DNA from: Oceanobacter sp. 1_MG-2023 | Lineage (GTDB): Bacteria; Pseudomonadota; Gammaproteobacteria; Pseudomonadales; Oceanobacteraceae | Direction: 5' to 3' | DNA: 64,000 bases | NCBI RefSeq assembly: GCF_030689025.1 | Contig: NZ_JAUYWA010000016.1 | Span: forward strand, 20,372-84,371 | Shown here: positions 13,104-21,993 of the stretch, piece after piece | How positions within the stretch are numbered: the stretch's first letter is position 1 | Layout of the letters: every line of letters starts with the position of its first letter | The notes under the pieces: generated by a model | The model's input: the letters and a program-made list of their open reading frames with translations, nothing else | Database searches by the model: none | Told to the model about the DNA's origin: nothing | Position numbers and translations under genes: made by a program

Positions 13104-13132
13104 ATTATAGTCATGCACCTTCTCTTTTACAA
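13104..13132 (-). promoter_or_regulatory. Candidate sigma70 promoter of the sdh-suc operon
   Basis: On the minus strand there is a -35 box TTGTAA (13127-13132), a 17-base spacer and a perfect -10 TATAAT (13104-13109). This predicts a leader of about 105 bases before the sdhC start. It lies in the 358-base gap between sdhC and gltA, which holds no gene. Confidence 0.6.
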
Positions 13133-13254
13133 ACACTTAGCACCTTGAGTTTACTACTATGGTATGTGGTGTTTACACGATGCCCAGACTCAGCGTGTCT
13201 GAATCGGGGAATATACCCTGTCGAAACAGAAAAATATGCTCGACCCCATGGTAA

Positions 13255-13282
13255 TTGACAAAATGAGTTCACAACCTATAGT
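13255..13282 (+). promoter_or_regulatory. Candidate sigma70 promoter of gltA
   Basis: There is a consensus -35 TTGACA (13255-13260), a 16-base spacer and -10 TATAGT (13277-13282). The predicted leader is about 60 bases. The gltA ribosome-binding site AGGAGG lies at about 13337. Confidence 0.65.
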
Positions 13283-13348
13283 GAACCCCCTTAATTAGAG
13301 GTAACGCCTTAATTACTGGGCTTAATTTGAACAGCAGGAGGCCTATCC

Positions 13349-14626
13349 ATGGCTGACAAAAAAGCAATACTAACGGTCGATGGCATTAAAGAATCCCTGG
13401 AATTACCTGTATATGAAGGAACCTTGGGGCCGGATGTTGTTGACGTTCGTAGCCTGACTGGCAAAGGCCTGTTTACTTACGACCCTGGTTTCGTATCCAC
13501 AGCAGCCACAGAATCCAAGATTACCTATATTGATGGTGATGCCGGTGTTTTACTGCACCGCGGCTACCCTATCGAGCAACTGGCAGAGAAATCCGATTAC
13601 CTGGAAACCTGCTACCTGTTGCTGCACGGCGAACTGCCATCACCAGCCGAAAAAGAAACCTTCGTCAGCACAATCAAGAACCACACCATGGTTCATGAGC
13701 AGCTGAGCCATTTCTTTAACGGTTTTCGCCGCGATGCCCACCCCATGGCCATCATGTGTGGCGTAGTGAGCGCCCTGTCTGCGTTCTATCACGACTCACT
13801 TGATATTCATGATGACAAGCACCGCGTCATTTCCGCGCATCGCCTGATTGCGAAAATGCCAACTTTGGCAGCTATGGTTTACAAATATTCCATCGGCCAG
13901 CCATTCATGTATCCGCGCAATGATCTGAGCTATTCCGAAAACTTCCTTCACATGATGTTCAATACACCATGCGAAGATCGGGAAATCAGCCCAATCCTGG
14001 CCAAGGCCATGGACCGCATCTTCCTGCTCCATGCCGATCATGAACAAAACGCTTCCACTTCGACTGTACGCCTGGCCGGCTCTACCGGTGCCAACCCGTT
14101 TGCCTGTATTGCTGCCGGTATTGCGGCACTTTGGGGCCCGGCACACGGCGGCGCCAACGAAGCAGTACTGCACATGCTGGCCGAGATTGGTGATGAATCC
14201 AACATCGACAAGTTTATTGCACGTGCCAAAGACAAGGAAGATCCTTTCCGCCTGATGGGCTTTGGTCACCGCGTATACAAAAACTTCGATCCTCGCGCCA
14301 AGGTGATGAAACAAACCTGCGACGAAGTATTGGCAGAACTCGGCATGGAAGATGATCCAATGCTGAAAATCGCCATGAAACTGGAAAAAATCGCTACCGA
14401 AGATGAATACTTCATCAAACGTGGCCTGTATCCAAACGTCGATTTCTACTCTGGCATCATCCTCAAGGCAATCGGCATTCCAACCGAACTGTTCACGGTT
14501 ATCTTTGCCACTGGCCGTACGCCAGGCTGGATTGCCCACTGGAATGAAATGATCAGCAGCGACTACCGTATTGGTCGTCCGCGTCAGCTATACACTGGAC
14601 ATCAGCGTCGGGATTACCCAGCCTGA
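13349..14626 (+). CDS. gltA: Citrate synthase (type II, hexameric)
   Basis: Citrate synthase condenses acetyl-CoA with oxaloacetate at the entry to the TCA cycle. It has 425 residues, the length of NADH-sensitive proteobacterial enzymes. The active-site motifs are [10 protein letters not shown] and [14 protein letters not shown], and [17 protein letters not shown] is near the C-terminus. The ATG at 13349 has an AGGAGG site seven bases upstream. The gene is divergent from the sdh-suc operon and ends at a strong terminator. Confidence 0.98.
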   Translation: MADKKAILTVDGIKESLELPVYEGTLGPDVVDVRSLTGKGLFTYDPGFVSTAATESKITYIDGDAGVLLHRGYPIEQLAEKSDYLETCYLLLHGELPSPAEKETFVSTIKNHTMVHEQLSHFFNGFRRDAHPMAIMCGVVSALSAFYHDSLDIHDDKHRVISAHRLIAKMPTLAAMVYKYSIGQPFMYPRNDLSYSENFLHMMFNTPCEDREISPILAKAMDRIFLLHADHEQNASTSTVRLAGSTGANPFACIAAGIAALWGPAHGGANEAVLHMLAEIGDESNIDKFIARAKDKEDPFRLMGFGHRVYKNFDPRAKVMKQTCDEVLAELGMEDDPMLKIAMKLEKIATEDEYFIKRGLYPNVDFYSGIILKAIGIPTELFTVIFATGRTPGWIAHWNEMISSDYRIGRPRQLYTGHQRRDYPA

Positions 14627-14639
14627 TTTTCATAGCAAT

Positions 14640-14670
14640 AAAAAAAGCCGCTTAATAGCGGCTTTTTTTA
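14640..14670 (+). terminator. Rho-independent terminator of gltA
   Basis: The stem AAGCCGCT / AGCGGCTT with a TAAT loop is flanked by an A-run and followed by seven T. It starts 14 bases past the gltA stop. Confidence 0.9.
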
Positions 14671-14745
14671 TGCAAACAAACTTCTCATATAATCGTTTTC
14701 CCTACACCAGAATCAGCACTCTCATTAATAAAAACACCTATTGAT

Positions 14746-14946
14746 TCAATAAGAATTTTCAATAATTGATATTTTCTTTATAGATCTTGGTCGTATATGA
14801 GCGCCACTGACTGGCCATATCAACAGACCGGCTTTAATACTTTTTATATCAGCCAGACAAAAGTAAAGCCGACCAATGGCTATATAACCTAGCGAGAAAA
14901 AACAGATATCCAGAAGAAACTTCCCGGCAGGCTCATCGTATTTCAC
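14746..14946 (-). CDS. Uncertain small ORF (66 codons, GTG start)
   Basis: This is a possible small protein in the 420-base gap between gltA and the MOSC gene. It would start at a GTG at 14946 with a weak purine-rich site upstream. It has one hydrophobic stretch (FLLDICFFSLGYIAIG) and a basic C-terminus (IRPRSIKKI). I do not recognise it. The region is AT-rich, so it may be only a chance open frame. The rest of the gap shows nothing I can identify. Confidence 0.25.
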   Translation of the reverse strand: MKYDEPAGKFLLDICFFSLGYIAIGRLYFCLADIKSIKAGLLIWPVSGAHIRPRSIKKISIIENSY

Positions 14947-15046
14947 CTTTCATCCATCGTACTGATGACACTAAAGTCGCAAATTTCACCCTCGTCAGCT
15001 CAGTGCTCACCCGCAACGACGGACAAAGTTGCCAAACACTACACCA

Positions 15047-15856
15047 TCAGGCCACCACGACAGCCAGTGAATCCCCTGCCGCCAACACCTTAATCCGCTC
15101 AACCAGCGCGTTTTGTCCAAATATCAAGCGTCGATCAATCAGGCAATGCTGCTTCAAAGCCGCCACAACGTCAGGCTGGCGCTGTTGGGTCAGAAGGTCT
15201 CGAGTCGGTATCACACAACGTTCACAGGGTTTGACCAGTAACAACTGCCCTTCATCATGAGTCAAAGCCTGCCATTGCTGCTCTGCAAATGCCTCCCCAC
15301 CCCGTACCACCACATTGGGCCGAAAGCGCAGCATATCGATGTCCAGCCCAGCACTTTGACTCAAGGTCGCCAAGGACTCCTCACTGGTCACCAACAAAGG
15401 GAAACCATCAGCAAAACCAACCCACTGTCCGACGCTGGCACACTCCCGGTCGACCTGACGATGACTCTCGGGCGGCATAAACACCAGTCGTGCCGGTTTG
15501 CCCAATACTTCCGTCAGCCAGTTGGCCGCCAGATCTCCGCAATCCAGTGCTTCCGCCTTGTCCGACCAGACAGAAACGGTCAGCTGCCGACTACTGGCAC
15601 CGGGAGGGTCAACCACCAGGTCTTCCATTCCATCCATCCCCAGAGTCAGCACACCTTGCTGCAACCGGGTCTGGATACTCGCCATCACAGGCAACCGGCG
15701 CTGAGTCAAAAACTCACCTTCCGGGTCAACAATCATATAGCGACGATCTCCTACCGGCCCTTGATGATCAAAGGTCAGACGATCAACCCGATAGCCGGCA
15801 CAGGATTTGACCGGATACAAATACAGATCAGCAATTTCTATGGTTTGCGCTGTCAT
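15047..15856 (-). CDS. MOSC domain protein (YcbX-like)
   Basis: The protein has an N-terminal MOSC beta-barrel (IADLYLYPVKSCAGYRVDRL) and a C-terminal MOSC domain with the conserved Cys in KPCERCVIPTRD near residue 218. MOSC proteins bind or transfer the molybdenum cofactor. YcbX relatives reduce N-hydroxylated compounds with a flavodoxin-like partner. The start was placed at the ATG at 15856, preceded by GGAGGG, which gives 269 residues; the upstream 34 codons of open frame do not fit the family. The [2Fe-2S] ferredoxin tail of full-length YcbX is absent, so this is the short form. No molybdoenzyme gene lies nearby. Confidence 0.8.
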   Translation of the reverse strand: MTAQTIEIADLYLYPVKSCAGYRVDRLTFDHQGPVGDRRYMIVDPEGEFLTQRRLPVMASIQTRLQQGVLTLGMDGMEDLVVDPPGASSRQLTVSVWSDKAEALDCGDLAANWLTEVLGKPARLVFMPPESHRQVDRECASVGQWVGFADGFPLLVTSEESLATLSQSAGLDIDMLRFRPNVVVRGGEAFAEQQWQALTHDEGQLLLVKPCERCVIPTRDLLTQQRQPDVVAALKQHCLIDRRLIFGQNALVERIKVLAAGDSLAVVVA

Positions 15857-15980
15857 GGTAGCCCTCCGGCTGACATATTCTGGTAAAAAATAACGATGCC
15901 ACAAAAAGCCATACAGACGCCAATCGAGACTTGCCATGATGCCCATTGAGACAGGCAACCACAGGCCGTCGCCACCCCCT

Positions 15981-16997
15981 TCACATCCTTGCCAGTACTG
16001 CTTGCATCACTGTTGCAGGAGTTATCTGCTGATAACACGGCGGCTGAATATCGCCGCTTCCCGGGTGCAGGCAGCGTTTTGACAAACAGGGGGCGCATGA
16101 GTAGTCACTTTTTAATACCGTCATGGCAGGCCCCAGGGCCCCGGTCAGGGAAGCATCGGTAGCACCATAAATAGCCACTGCCGGAATTTCCAGAGCGGCG
16201 GCCACATGGCTCAAGCCGGTATCCACTCCCACAATGGCTTCAGCATGAGCCAGATAGGCAGTCAATGAGTCCAATCCCATGCGAGGTAGTACGCTGACAC
16301 CCTCCACCCCATCAGCGATGGCCATTGCCCGCTGATGTTCTTCTTCATTACCCCAAGGCAATACCACCTGGCGGCCACTGGCAACCACATCCATTGCCAG
16401 CTGACGCCAATAATCCTCCGGCCACAATTTGGTGACCCAGGTTGTGCCGTGTAAAAACAGCCAATAACTGGCCTCTATGTCCGGAGCCTGCCAGCGATGG
16501 CGATCCACCCCATAGCTGAAGGGGTACTGTGTTTCATCGTAGCCCAGTGCCATCGCAAACAAGCGCCGCAAGCGATGGATGGCATGTTCCCCTCGCGCCA
16601 CAGACAGAGTCTGGTCATACGCTCGTGCTGCCAGAGGTTCCCGGGCGCTGTGACGATCCAGCCCTACTTTGCGACCACACGCCAGTCGAGTAATCAGCGC
16701 ACTTTTAATCAATCCCTGGGCATCCATCACAAGATCGTACCGGGTTGATTTCATTTGCTGGTAAAACGCGCGCATTTCCGCCCGGTTATGCGCTGCCAGC
16801 GGCTGCTTGCGCCAACGCCGCCAGGCCACCGGAATAACCTTGTCGACCACCGGATGCCAGGCAGGAATATCTGCAAAAGCCTCCTCGACCACCCAGTCGA
16901 CCGATAAACCAGGCAAGGCCCGGCGAGCATCTTCCAAGGCAGGCAAGGTATGAAAGACATCCCCCAATGATGAGGTTTTAATCAGCAGAATTTTCAC
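15981..16997 (-). CDS. waaC: Lipopolysaccharide heptosyltransferase I
   Basis: This is a family-9 glycosyltransferase that adds the first heptose to Kdo of the LPS inner core on the cytoplasmic face of the inner membrane. The N-terminus KILLIKTSSLGDVFHTLPAL is the WaaC signature, with DAQGLIKSALI near residue 95. The C-terminal donor-binding segment contains GVDTGLSHVAAALEIPAVAIYGATD. I chose the GTG at 16997 (338 residues); a TTG four codons upstream is possible. The C-terminus has extra cysteines (CAPCLSKRCLHP), as seen in other heptosyltransferases. The next gene upstream is divergent, with 163 bases between. Confidence 0.9.
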   Translation of the reverse strand: MKILLIKTSSLGDVFHTLPALEDARRALPGLSVDWVVEEAFADIPAWHPVVDKVIPVAWRRWRKQPLAAHNRAEMRAFYQQMKSTRYDLVMDAQGLIKSALITRLACGRKVGLDRHSAREPLAARAYDQTLSVARGEHAIHRLRRLFAMALGYDETQYPFSYGVDRHRWQAPDIEASYWLFLHGTTWVTKLWPEDYWRQLAMDVVASGRQVVLPWGNEEEHQRAMAIADGVEGVSVLPRMGLDSLTAYLAHAEAIVGVDTGLSHVAAALEIPAVAIYGATDASLTGALGPAMTVLKSDYSCAPCLSKRCLHPGSGDIQPPCYQQITPATVMQAVLARM

Positions 16998-17160
16998 AAC
17001 AGCACCCAACTACACAGTTGCGCGGAAAGTACCGCCTGCCTGCCCAGGATGCAAATTTTGCTGCTCCCTGGACATGCCTTTCTTGACAAGCCCTACCGGC
17101 AGCGCAAGTATCGCTGCCCCGGCAAACCTCACCCGCCTTGCTCACAGGAACCGTCATTAC

Positions 17161-18108
17161 ATGCTGCTCAGATCGTGGAAATTCTGGATAAGCCTCGCCA
17201 TTCTGCTGGTCTTTGCCGTTGTGGTTGAACGTAGTTATGGCTGGATCGCAGTACTGGCCAGCTGGCAACGTATATCGGCGGCAGAGCTGGCCGTTGCAGT
17301 CACCCTGATGCTGGTCAGCTATTTGCTGCGGGCATTCCGCTTCTACGACTTTTTTAATTCATACTGCCACGGCCACTGGTGGCGGCTGACCCGCATTACC
17401 GTATTACATAACTTTTTTAACAATCTGTTGCCCATGCGCAGCGGTGAGGCGGCATTCCCGATGCTGATGAAAACCCATTTCAGCTGCCCGGTACGCCATA
17501 GCTTGCCTGCGCTGTTATGGCTACGACTGCTGGATCTTTATGTCTTGCTGGCACTGGCGGTCTGGACCTTGAGTGATCTGCCCGGCAACCCGATCTCCGT
17601 TGATCCCGCACATGTCTGGCTGTGGCAAGCTGGCTTGCTGGTTTTACCGTTATTGGTTTTACCGGTACAGAATCGTATCCGTCAGCTGTTAGCCAGTCAC
17701 CCGGGTTCCGTTGCCAACAAACTCGCTGACCTGATGCAGGCCCTGCCTTCGTCGCCCTGGCCGTTTATTCGTGCCTTGTTATGGACGCTGGTCAACTGGG
17801 TACTAAAGCTGGCAATTTACGCTTGGGTGTTGCAACAATTTATTACACTCAGTTTTGGGCAATCCTGGGTCGGTGCCAGTACCGGAGAGCTCAGCAGTAT
17901 TCTGCCGATTCATGGTGTCGCAGGTGCAGGGACTTACGAAGCAGGTATTGTCGCCGGATTGTTGCCCTGGCAACTGGACACCGCAGCAGTCCTGGCCGCG
18001 GCTGTTAACCTGCATCTCTTTGTACTCGGTTGCACCCTGCTGCTGACCGCCATAATCACCTTGGCCACCAGCCGCTTGGGCAATCGGCACAGCAGTACAA
18101 ATACCTAG
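17161..18108 (+). CDS. UPF0104 / LPG-synthase transmembrane-domain-like membrane protein
   Basis: This integral membrane protein of 315 residues has about eight hydrophobic segments. It matches the flippase-type membrane domain of the lysylphosphatidylglycerol synthetase family. Family motifs are NNLLPMRSGEAAFPMLM near residue 85 and HGVAGAGTYEAG near residue 255. No aminoacyl-transferase domain is attached. The ATG at 17161 was chosen because the upstream 29 codons lack family character. It sits ahead of a lipid-linked sugar transferase, an ArnT-like transferase and a PAP2 phosphatase. A role in moving a lipid or polyprenyl-linked intermediate across the membrane is therefore inferred but unproved. 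Confidence 0.75.
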   Translation: MLLRSWKFWISLAILLVFAVVVERSYGWIAVLASWQRISAAELAVAVTLMLVSYLLRAFRFYDFFNSYCHGHWWRLTRITVLHNFFNNLLPMRSGEAAFPMLMKTHFSCPVRHSLPALLWLRLLDLYVLLALAVWTLSDLPGNPISVDPAHVWLWQAGLLVLPLLVLPVQNRIRQLLASHPGSVANKLADLMQALPSSPWPFIRALLWTLVNWVLKLAIYAWVLQQFITLSFGQSWVGASTGELSSILPIHGVAGAGTYEAGIVAGLLPWQLDTAAVLAAAVNLHLFVLGCTLLLTAIITLATSRLGNRHSSTNT

Positions 18109-18220
18109 GTATCCAGGGGTTGAAAGATTAATTGCATCTATGCAACGGTTGCCTCGTTTTATCACTCGGCGCTTTTGGGTATCATCCGCGGACTTTTAAA
18201 GTCTGCAGAGTGGTAACCCC

Positions 18221-19297
18221 GTGATAGATTGTAGCAAGCCGTCCTTGTCCATCGTTATTCCCATGTACAACGAAATTGACAATGTCGGCCCCATGGTTGC
18301 CCGGGTACATGAAGCCCTGATCAGCTATCAGGGTTACTGGGAACTACTGGTGGTGGATGATGGCAGTAACGATGGCACCCCCCAGGCACTGCACCGCGAA
18401 GCGGAACAATACGGTCCTCATGTCCGGGTCATTGAATTACGCCGTAACTTTGGCCAAACAGCTGCCATGCAGGCGGGCATCGACGAGGCTCGAGGTGAGA
18501 TGATCGCCACGCTGGATGGTGACCTGCAAAATGATCCCGCCGATATTCCCCGCATGATTGATCACCTGATCGAAAAAGACCTCGACCTGCTCACCGGCTG
18601 GCGTAAAAATCGCAAGGACGACCTGGTGATGCGCAAAATTCCGTCTCGCATCGCCAACCGCCTGATCGGCAAGATTACCGGTGTACGGATTAATGACTAT
18701 GGCTGCTCACTGAAAGTCTATCGGGCTGCCATTATCAAGCAAGTACGCCTGTACGGTGAAATGCACCGCTTTATCCCTGCCTGGGTCGCTGCGGTTGTGC
18801 CTCCCAGCCGGATCGGTGAAATTGTTGTCACCCATAATGCCCGCACCGCAGGTACCTCCAAATACGGCATTTCCCGTACTTTCCGGGTGATTCTCGATTT
18901 GTTGTCGGTTTACTTTTTTATGCGCTATCGCGCCCGTCCAGGCCACTTTTTTGGCATGATTGGTTTGGGCATGGGATCGATTGGTACGTTGTTATTAATG
19001 TATCTGGCAGTGATCAAGTTCGGCTTTGGTGAAGATATTGGTAGCCGCCCTCTTTTTCTGATCGCGGTGGTCTGTGTTATCGCGGCGCTGCAATTCCTTA
19101 CCACCGGCGTCATGTCTGAGCTCATTTCACGTACCTACTTTGAGTCATCACAGCGGCAGCAGCATCAGTATATTATCTATAATCGCGATGGCGCTTCCGA
19201 CGACAAGGAAGCCTGCTGGGCGGCTCCCGGCCAGGTGATTGTTGAAGCATCCACTCCTGAAGCCAATTCAGATAACGACGTCAGCAGTCAGGGCTGA
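18221..19297 (+). CDS. Family-2 glycosyltransferase, GtrB/DPM1-like with two membrane helices
   Basis: The N-terminal GT-A domain begins SLSIVIPMYNEIDNV and carries the DDGSNDGT and DGDLQNDP motifs for nucleotide-sugar and metal binding. Two hydrophobic helices follow near residues 240-300, the layout of polyprenyl-phosphate glycosyltransferases such as GtrB and ArnC. These charge undecaprenyl phosphate with a sugar on the cytoplasmic side. The start is a GTG at 18221. The C-terminal 45 residues are polar and probably disordered. The gene is five bases upstream of the ArnT-like gene, which would use such a lipid-linked sugar as donor. The sugar itself cannot be told from sequence. Confidence 0.85.
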   Translation: MIDCSKPSLSIVIPMYNEIDNVGPMVARVHEALISYQGYWELLVVDDGSNDGTPQALHREAEQYGPHVRVIELRRNFGQTAAMQAGIDEARGEMIATLDGDLQNDPADIPRMIDHLIEKDLDLLTGWRKNRKDDLVMRKIPSRIANRLIGKITGVRINDYGCSLKVYRAAIIKQVRLYGEMHRFIPAWVAAVVPPSRIGEIVVTHNARTAGTSKYGISRTFRVILDLLSVYFFMRYRARPGHFFGMIGLGMGSIGTLLLMYLAVIKFGFGEDIGSRPLFLIAVVCVIAALQFLTTGVMSELISRTYFESSQRQQHQYIIYNRDGASDDKEACWAAPGQVIVEASTPEANSDNDVSSQG

Positions 19298-19302
19298 TTG
19301 CG

Positions 19303-20958
19303 ATGAAAATACCACTCCCCACAGCGTTGCCGCTGTGGTTGCTGCCCGTGCTGATCGGATTTTTTTCCCTTAATCTGGGCGGCTATTTGCTGTTTGATCA
19401 TGACGAAGGCGCTTTCAGTGAAGCCACTCGCGGCATGTTTGAGCGTGGCGATTTTATCACGACCTGGTTGAACGACCGGGTACGGTTCGACAAACCGATC
19501 TTGATTTACTGGCTGCAAGCCATCTCGATATCCCTGTTTGGCACGGAGGTCTGGGCTTTCCGCTTGCCTTCTGTGCTGGCAGGGATTGGCTGGTCTTTGT
19601 CGGTGTTTGCCTTTGCGCGTCGTTATATCAGCCGCGATACCGGCATCGCCGCTGCCATCATCTGTGCCAGCGCCCTCGGCATCAATATGATCTCCCACGT
19701 GGCCACGGCGGATGCGTTACTCAACCTGATTCTCACCGCTACGTTGCTGCTGATGTATCACCACAGCCAACTCAGTCTGGTGCAGCCTGAATCCCCCGGT
19801 ACCCGGCAGGTGCTTTACGGTATCTATGCCCTGATGGCACTGGGTGTACTCACCAAGGGGCCGGTCGCCGTCGCGATTCCCCTGGTGGTCAGTGTGATTT
19901 TTTATCTCTGGAGTGGCCAGCGTACTGCCCTGCTGAAAGCACTGTTTTTTGTACCGGGCTGGCTGTTGTTTCTGGTCATTGCAGCACCCTGGTACATCGC
20001 CGAATACCTGGCTCAAGGGCAGGCGTTTATTGACGGTTTTTTCTTTAAACACAACGTCAATCGCTTTAACAATGCCATGGAAGGTCATGATGGTGGCTTG
20101 TTGTTTTACCCACTGGTATTGCCTTTTGTGCTGGCTCCTTTTGGGCCGCTACTGCTGCGTATGCTGCCCAGCATCACAAGTGTTACGCGGGAGCCGCTCA
20201 ACCGGTTCTTATGGATCTGGTTCTTGTTTGTCCTGATCCTGTTCAGCCTTGCCAGCACCAAATTACCCCACTACATATTGTATGGCTGCACGCCGCTGGT
20301 GTTATTGATGGCCCGTTATCGCTTTCAACTGCGTCGCCGTTGGCTGGTCGCCATACTGCCCTTGCTGTTTTTTGCGCTGATGGCGGCTTTTCCCTTACTG
20401 ATCCCTTCGATCAAGGCTGGATTGACCAATCCAATCGAAATCGAAACGGCAGAACGTGCCGCTCTCTACGTCAATCAGGATTTTGCCATTATTGCAGCGG
20501 TGTTTGGCCTGCTCTCACTCCTGGCCATACTCTGGAAGCGTCTGCCTATCTGGCACGGTCTGTTGGTTACTGGAGCACTGCAGGCCCTGTTTGTCTGGTA
20601 TGTATTCGCTCCGGCCTTCAGTGAAGCACAACAACGCCCTATTCATGACGCAGCGATGTTTGTGCGCCAGCTGGGCCTTGATGTGGTCACCCAGTCAATT
20701 GATACCCCCAGTTTTAACGTCTATCTCGACCGGGTAACACCACGCCGGTCACTGGAGCCCGGCGAGATCGGTTTTGGCCGGATCGACCGCGTCCAGAAAA
20801 TCGATGATTACCAGCTGCTGTTCCAGTCTGGCCCCATCGTTATTATTCGCCGACCAGATAACACCGCAGGCGAGGCAGCCGAGCCGATCTCCACTCATGA
20901 CCCGGCAGCGGCAACCCAACAAACACCGCCTCCAGCAACAGAGACCCTTGATGACTGA
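19303..20958 (+). CDS. ArnT-like family-39 glycosyltransferase
   Basis: This polytopic membrane protein of 551 residues is related to ArnT and protein mannosyltransferases. Such enzymes move a sugar from undecaprenyl phosphate to lipid A or another periplasmic acceptor. The N-terminal periplasmic-loop acidic motif is visible in LLFDHDEGAFSEATRGM near residue 30, with DKPILIYWLQ further on. About eleven to twelve hydrophobic segments follow, then a soluble C-terminal tail. Coupling with the GtrB-like gene just upstream and the PAP2 gene (eight-base overlap) suggests one lipid A or surface-glycan modification unit. The acceptor is not determinable here. Confidence 0.82.
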   Translation: MKIPLPTALPLWLLPVLIGFFSLNLGGYLLFDHDEGAFSEATRGMFERGDFITTWLNDRVRFDKPILIYWLQAISISLFGTEVWAFRLPSVLAGIGWSLSVFAFARRYISRDTGIAAAIICASALGINMISHVATADALLNLILTATLLLMYHHSQLSLVQPESPGTRQVLYGIYALMALGVLTKGPVAVAIPLVVSVIFYLWSGQRTALLKALFFVPGWLLFLVIAAPWYIAEYLAQGQAFIDGFFFKHNVNRFNNAMEGHDGGLLFYPLVLPFVLAPFGPLLLRMLPSITSVTREPLNRFLWIWFLFVLILFSLASTKLPHYILYGCTPLVLLMARYRFQLRRRWLVAILPLLFFALMAAFPLLIPSIKAGLTNPIEIETAERAALYVNQDFAIIAAVFGLLSLLAILWKRLPIWHGLLVTGALQALFVWYVFAPAFSEAQQRPIHDAAMFVRQLGLDVVTQSIDTPSFNVYLDRVTPRRSLEPGEIGFGRIDRVQKIDDYQLLFQSGPIVIIRRPDNTAGEAAEPISTHDPAAATQQTPPPATETLDD

Positions 20959-21751
20959 TACCTGTTTGCCACTAGCGCGCCGTCATCTGCTGCCATTACT
21001 GGTAGCAGCCGCTCTGTTATTGCTGTTCGCCCTGGTGGTCGCTTTAACCGGCACCAATGCGGCCCTGTTTCTGATGCTGAATCAGGATGCTGGCCTGCTC
21101 CCCAATGCCTTGTGGGCAAACCTGACCTTCACCGCCGATACGGTCTTTGCCATGTCATTGTTGTTGCTGGTCGCCAGCTTCCGCCCGGCCCTGTTCGCCC
21201 CCAGCCTGTTATTATTGGTACTCGGCACTCTGTTTGTGCACGGCGGCAAAGCCTTGTTTGATGCTGCCCGCCCTGCGGCGGTACTGGTATCCGACAGTTT
21301 TCAGATTATTGGCCCGGTATTGCGCCATCACAGCTTCCCTTCTGGCCATTCGTTTACCGCACTGGGCGCCTGGACCCTGGTAATTCTGGCTGTACCACCG
21401 CGCGGGCTAATGCCTCTGCTTACTCTTGCCCTGCTGGCAGCGGCCAGCCGTATCGCCGTTGGTGCCCACTGGCCACTCGATGTACTGGTGGGGTCAGCCT
21501 GCGGAATTCTGATGGCTTGCTTGTCTGCCTGGCTGGTGCAAGCATTTGCCTGGTTGCGTCGCCCGGCGGTCTTGTTTAGCTCGGCGGCATTATTAACCAT
21601 TGCAGCCGTCTATATGCCCTTTTTTGACAGCCGCTACCCCGATACCCGGCTCTTGGCGACGGTGATGGCGCTTGTCACACTCGCCACTGCCGCCGCAAAA
21701 TTCTGGTGGCCCAGAGTGCAGCAAGCCAAAACACCATCATCCCTTGATTGA
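20951..21751 (+). CDS. PAP2-family membrane phosphatase
   Basis: This type-2 phosphatidic acid phosphatase-like protein has 266 residues with multiple membrane spans. The three active-site motifs are present: KALFDAARP, the PSGHS box, and SRIAVGAHWPLD. The ATG at 20951 overlaps the end of the ArnT-like gene by eight bases, so translation is probably coupled. In this context it could recycle undecaprenyl pyrophosphate or remove a lipid A phosphate; that is inference. Confidence 0.85.
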   Translation: MTDTCLPLARRHLLPLLVAAALLLLFALVVALTGTNAALFLMLNQDAGLLPNALWANLTFTADTVFAMSLLLLVASFRPALFAPSLLLLVLGTLFVHGGKALFDAARPAAVLVSDSFQIIGPVLRHHSFPSGHSFTALGAWTLVILAVPPRGLMPLLTLALLAAASRIAVGAHWPLDVLVGSACGILMACLSAWLVQAFAWLRRPAVLFSSAALLTIAAVYMPFFDSRYPDTRLLATVMALVTLATAAAKFWWPRVQQAKTPSSLD

Positions 21752-21860
21752 GATCAACACGACTGGGCTGGCGACATTGTCAGCCGGCAATCGGCTCTGA
21801 CATTTGATTACCGATTCTCAGTTAAGGATATTTTTCTTTATCCATTTTTGCCGTCTGCTA

Positions 21861-21890
21861 TATAGTAACCGCCAATTTCATGGAAATTGG
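21861..21890 (+). promoter_or_regulatory. Candidate fabB promoter region with perfect palindrome
   Basis: A -10-like TATAGT (21861-21866) is followed by a perfect palindrome at 21872-21890, with eight-base arms CCAATTTC and GAAATTGG around ATG. It lies about 104 bases upstream of the fabB start, where a repressor would block transcription. The -35 element is weak. No regulator gene is adjacent. Confidence 0.4.
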
Positions 21891-21993
21891 GCCTTTAGAC
21901 GGTTCATTACTTCTTTTTGAAACAATAATTCAACGTGTTTGTCGTACACTGGCACGTCAAAGCACAAACAATAAACTGTTCAGAGATCTGGTT

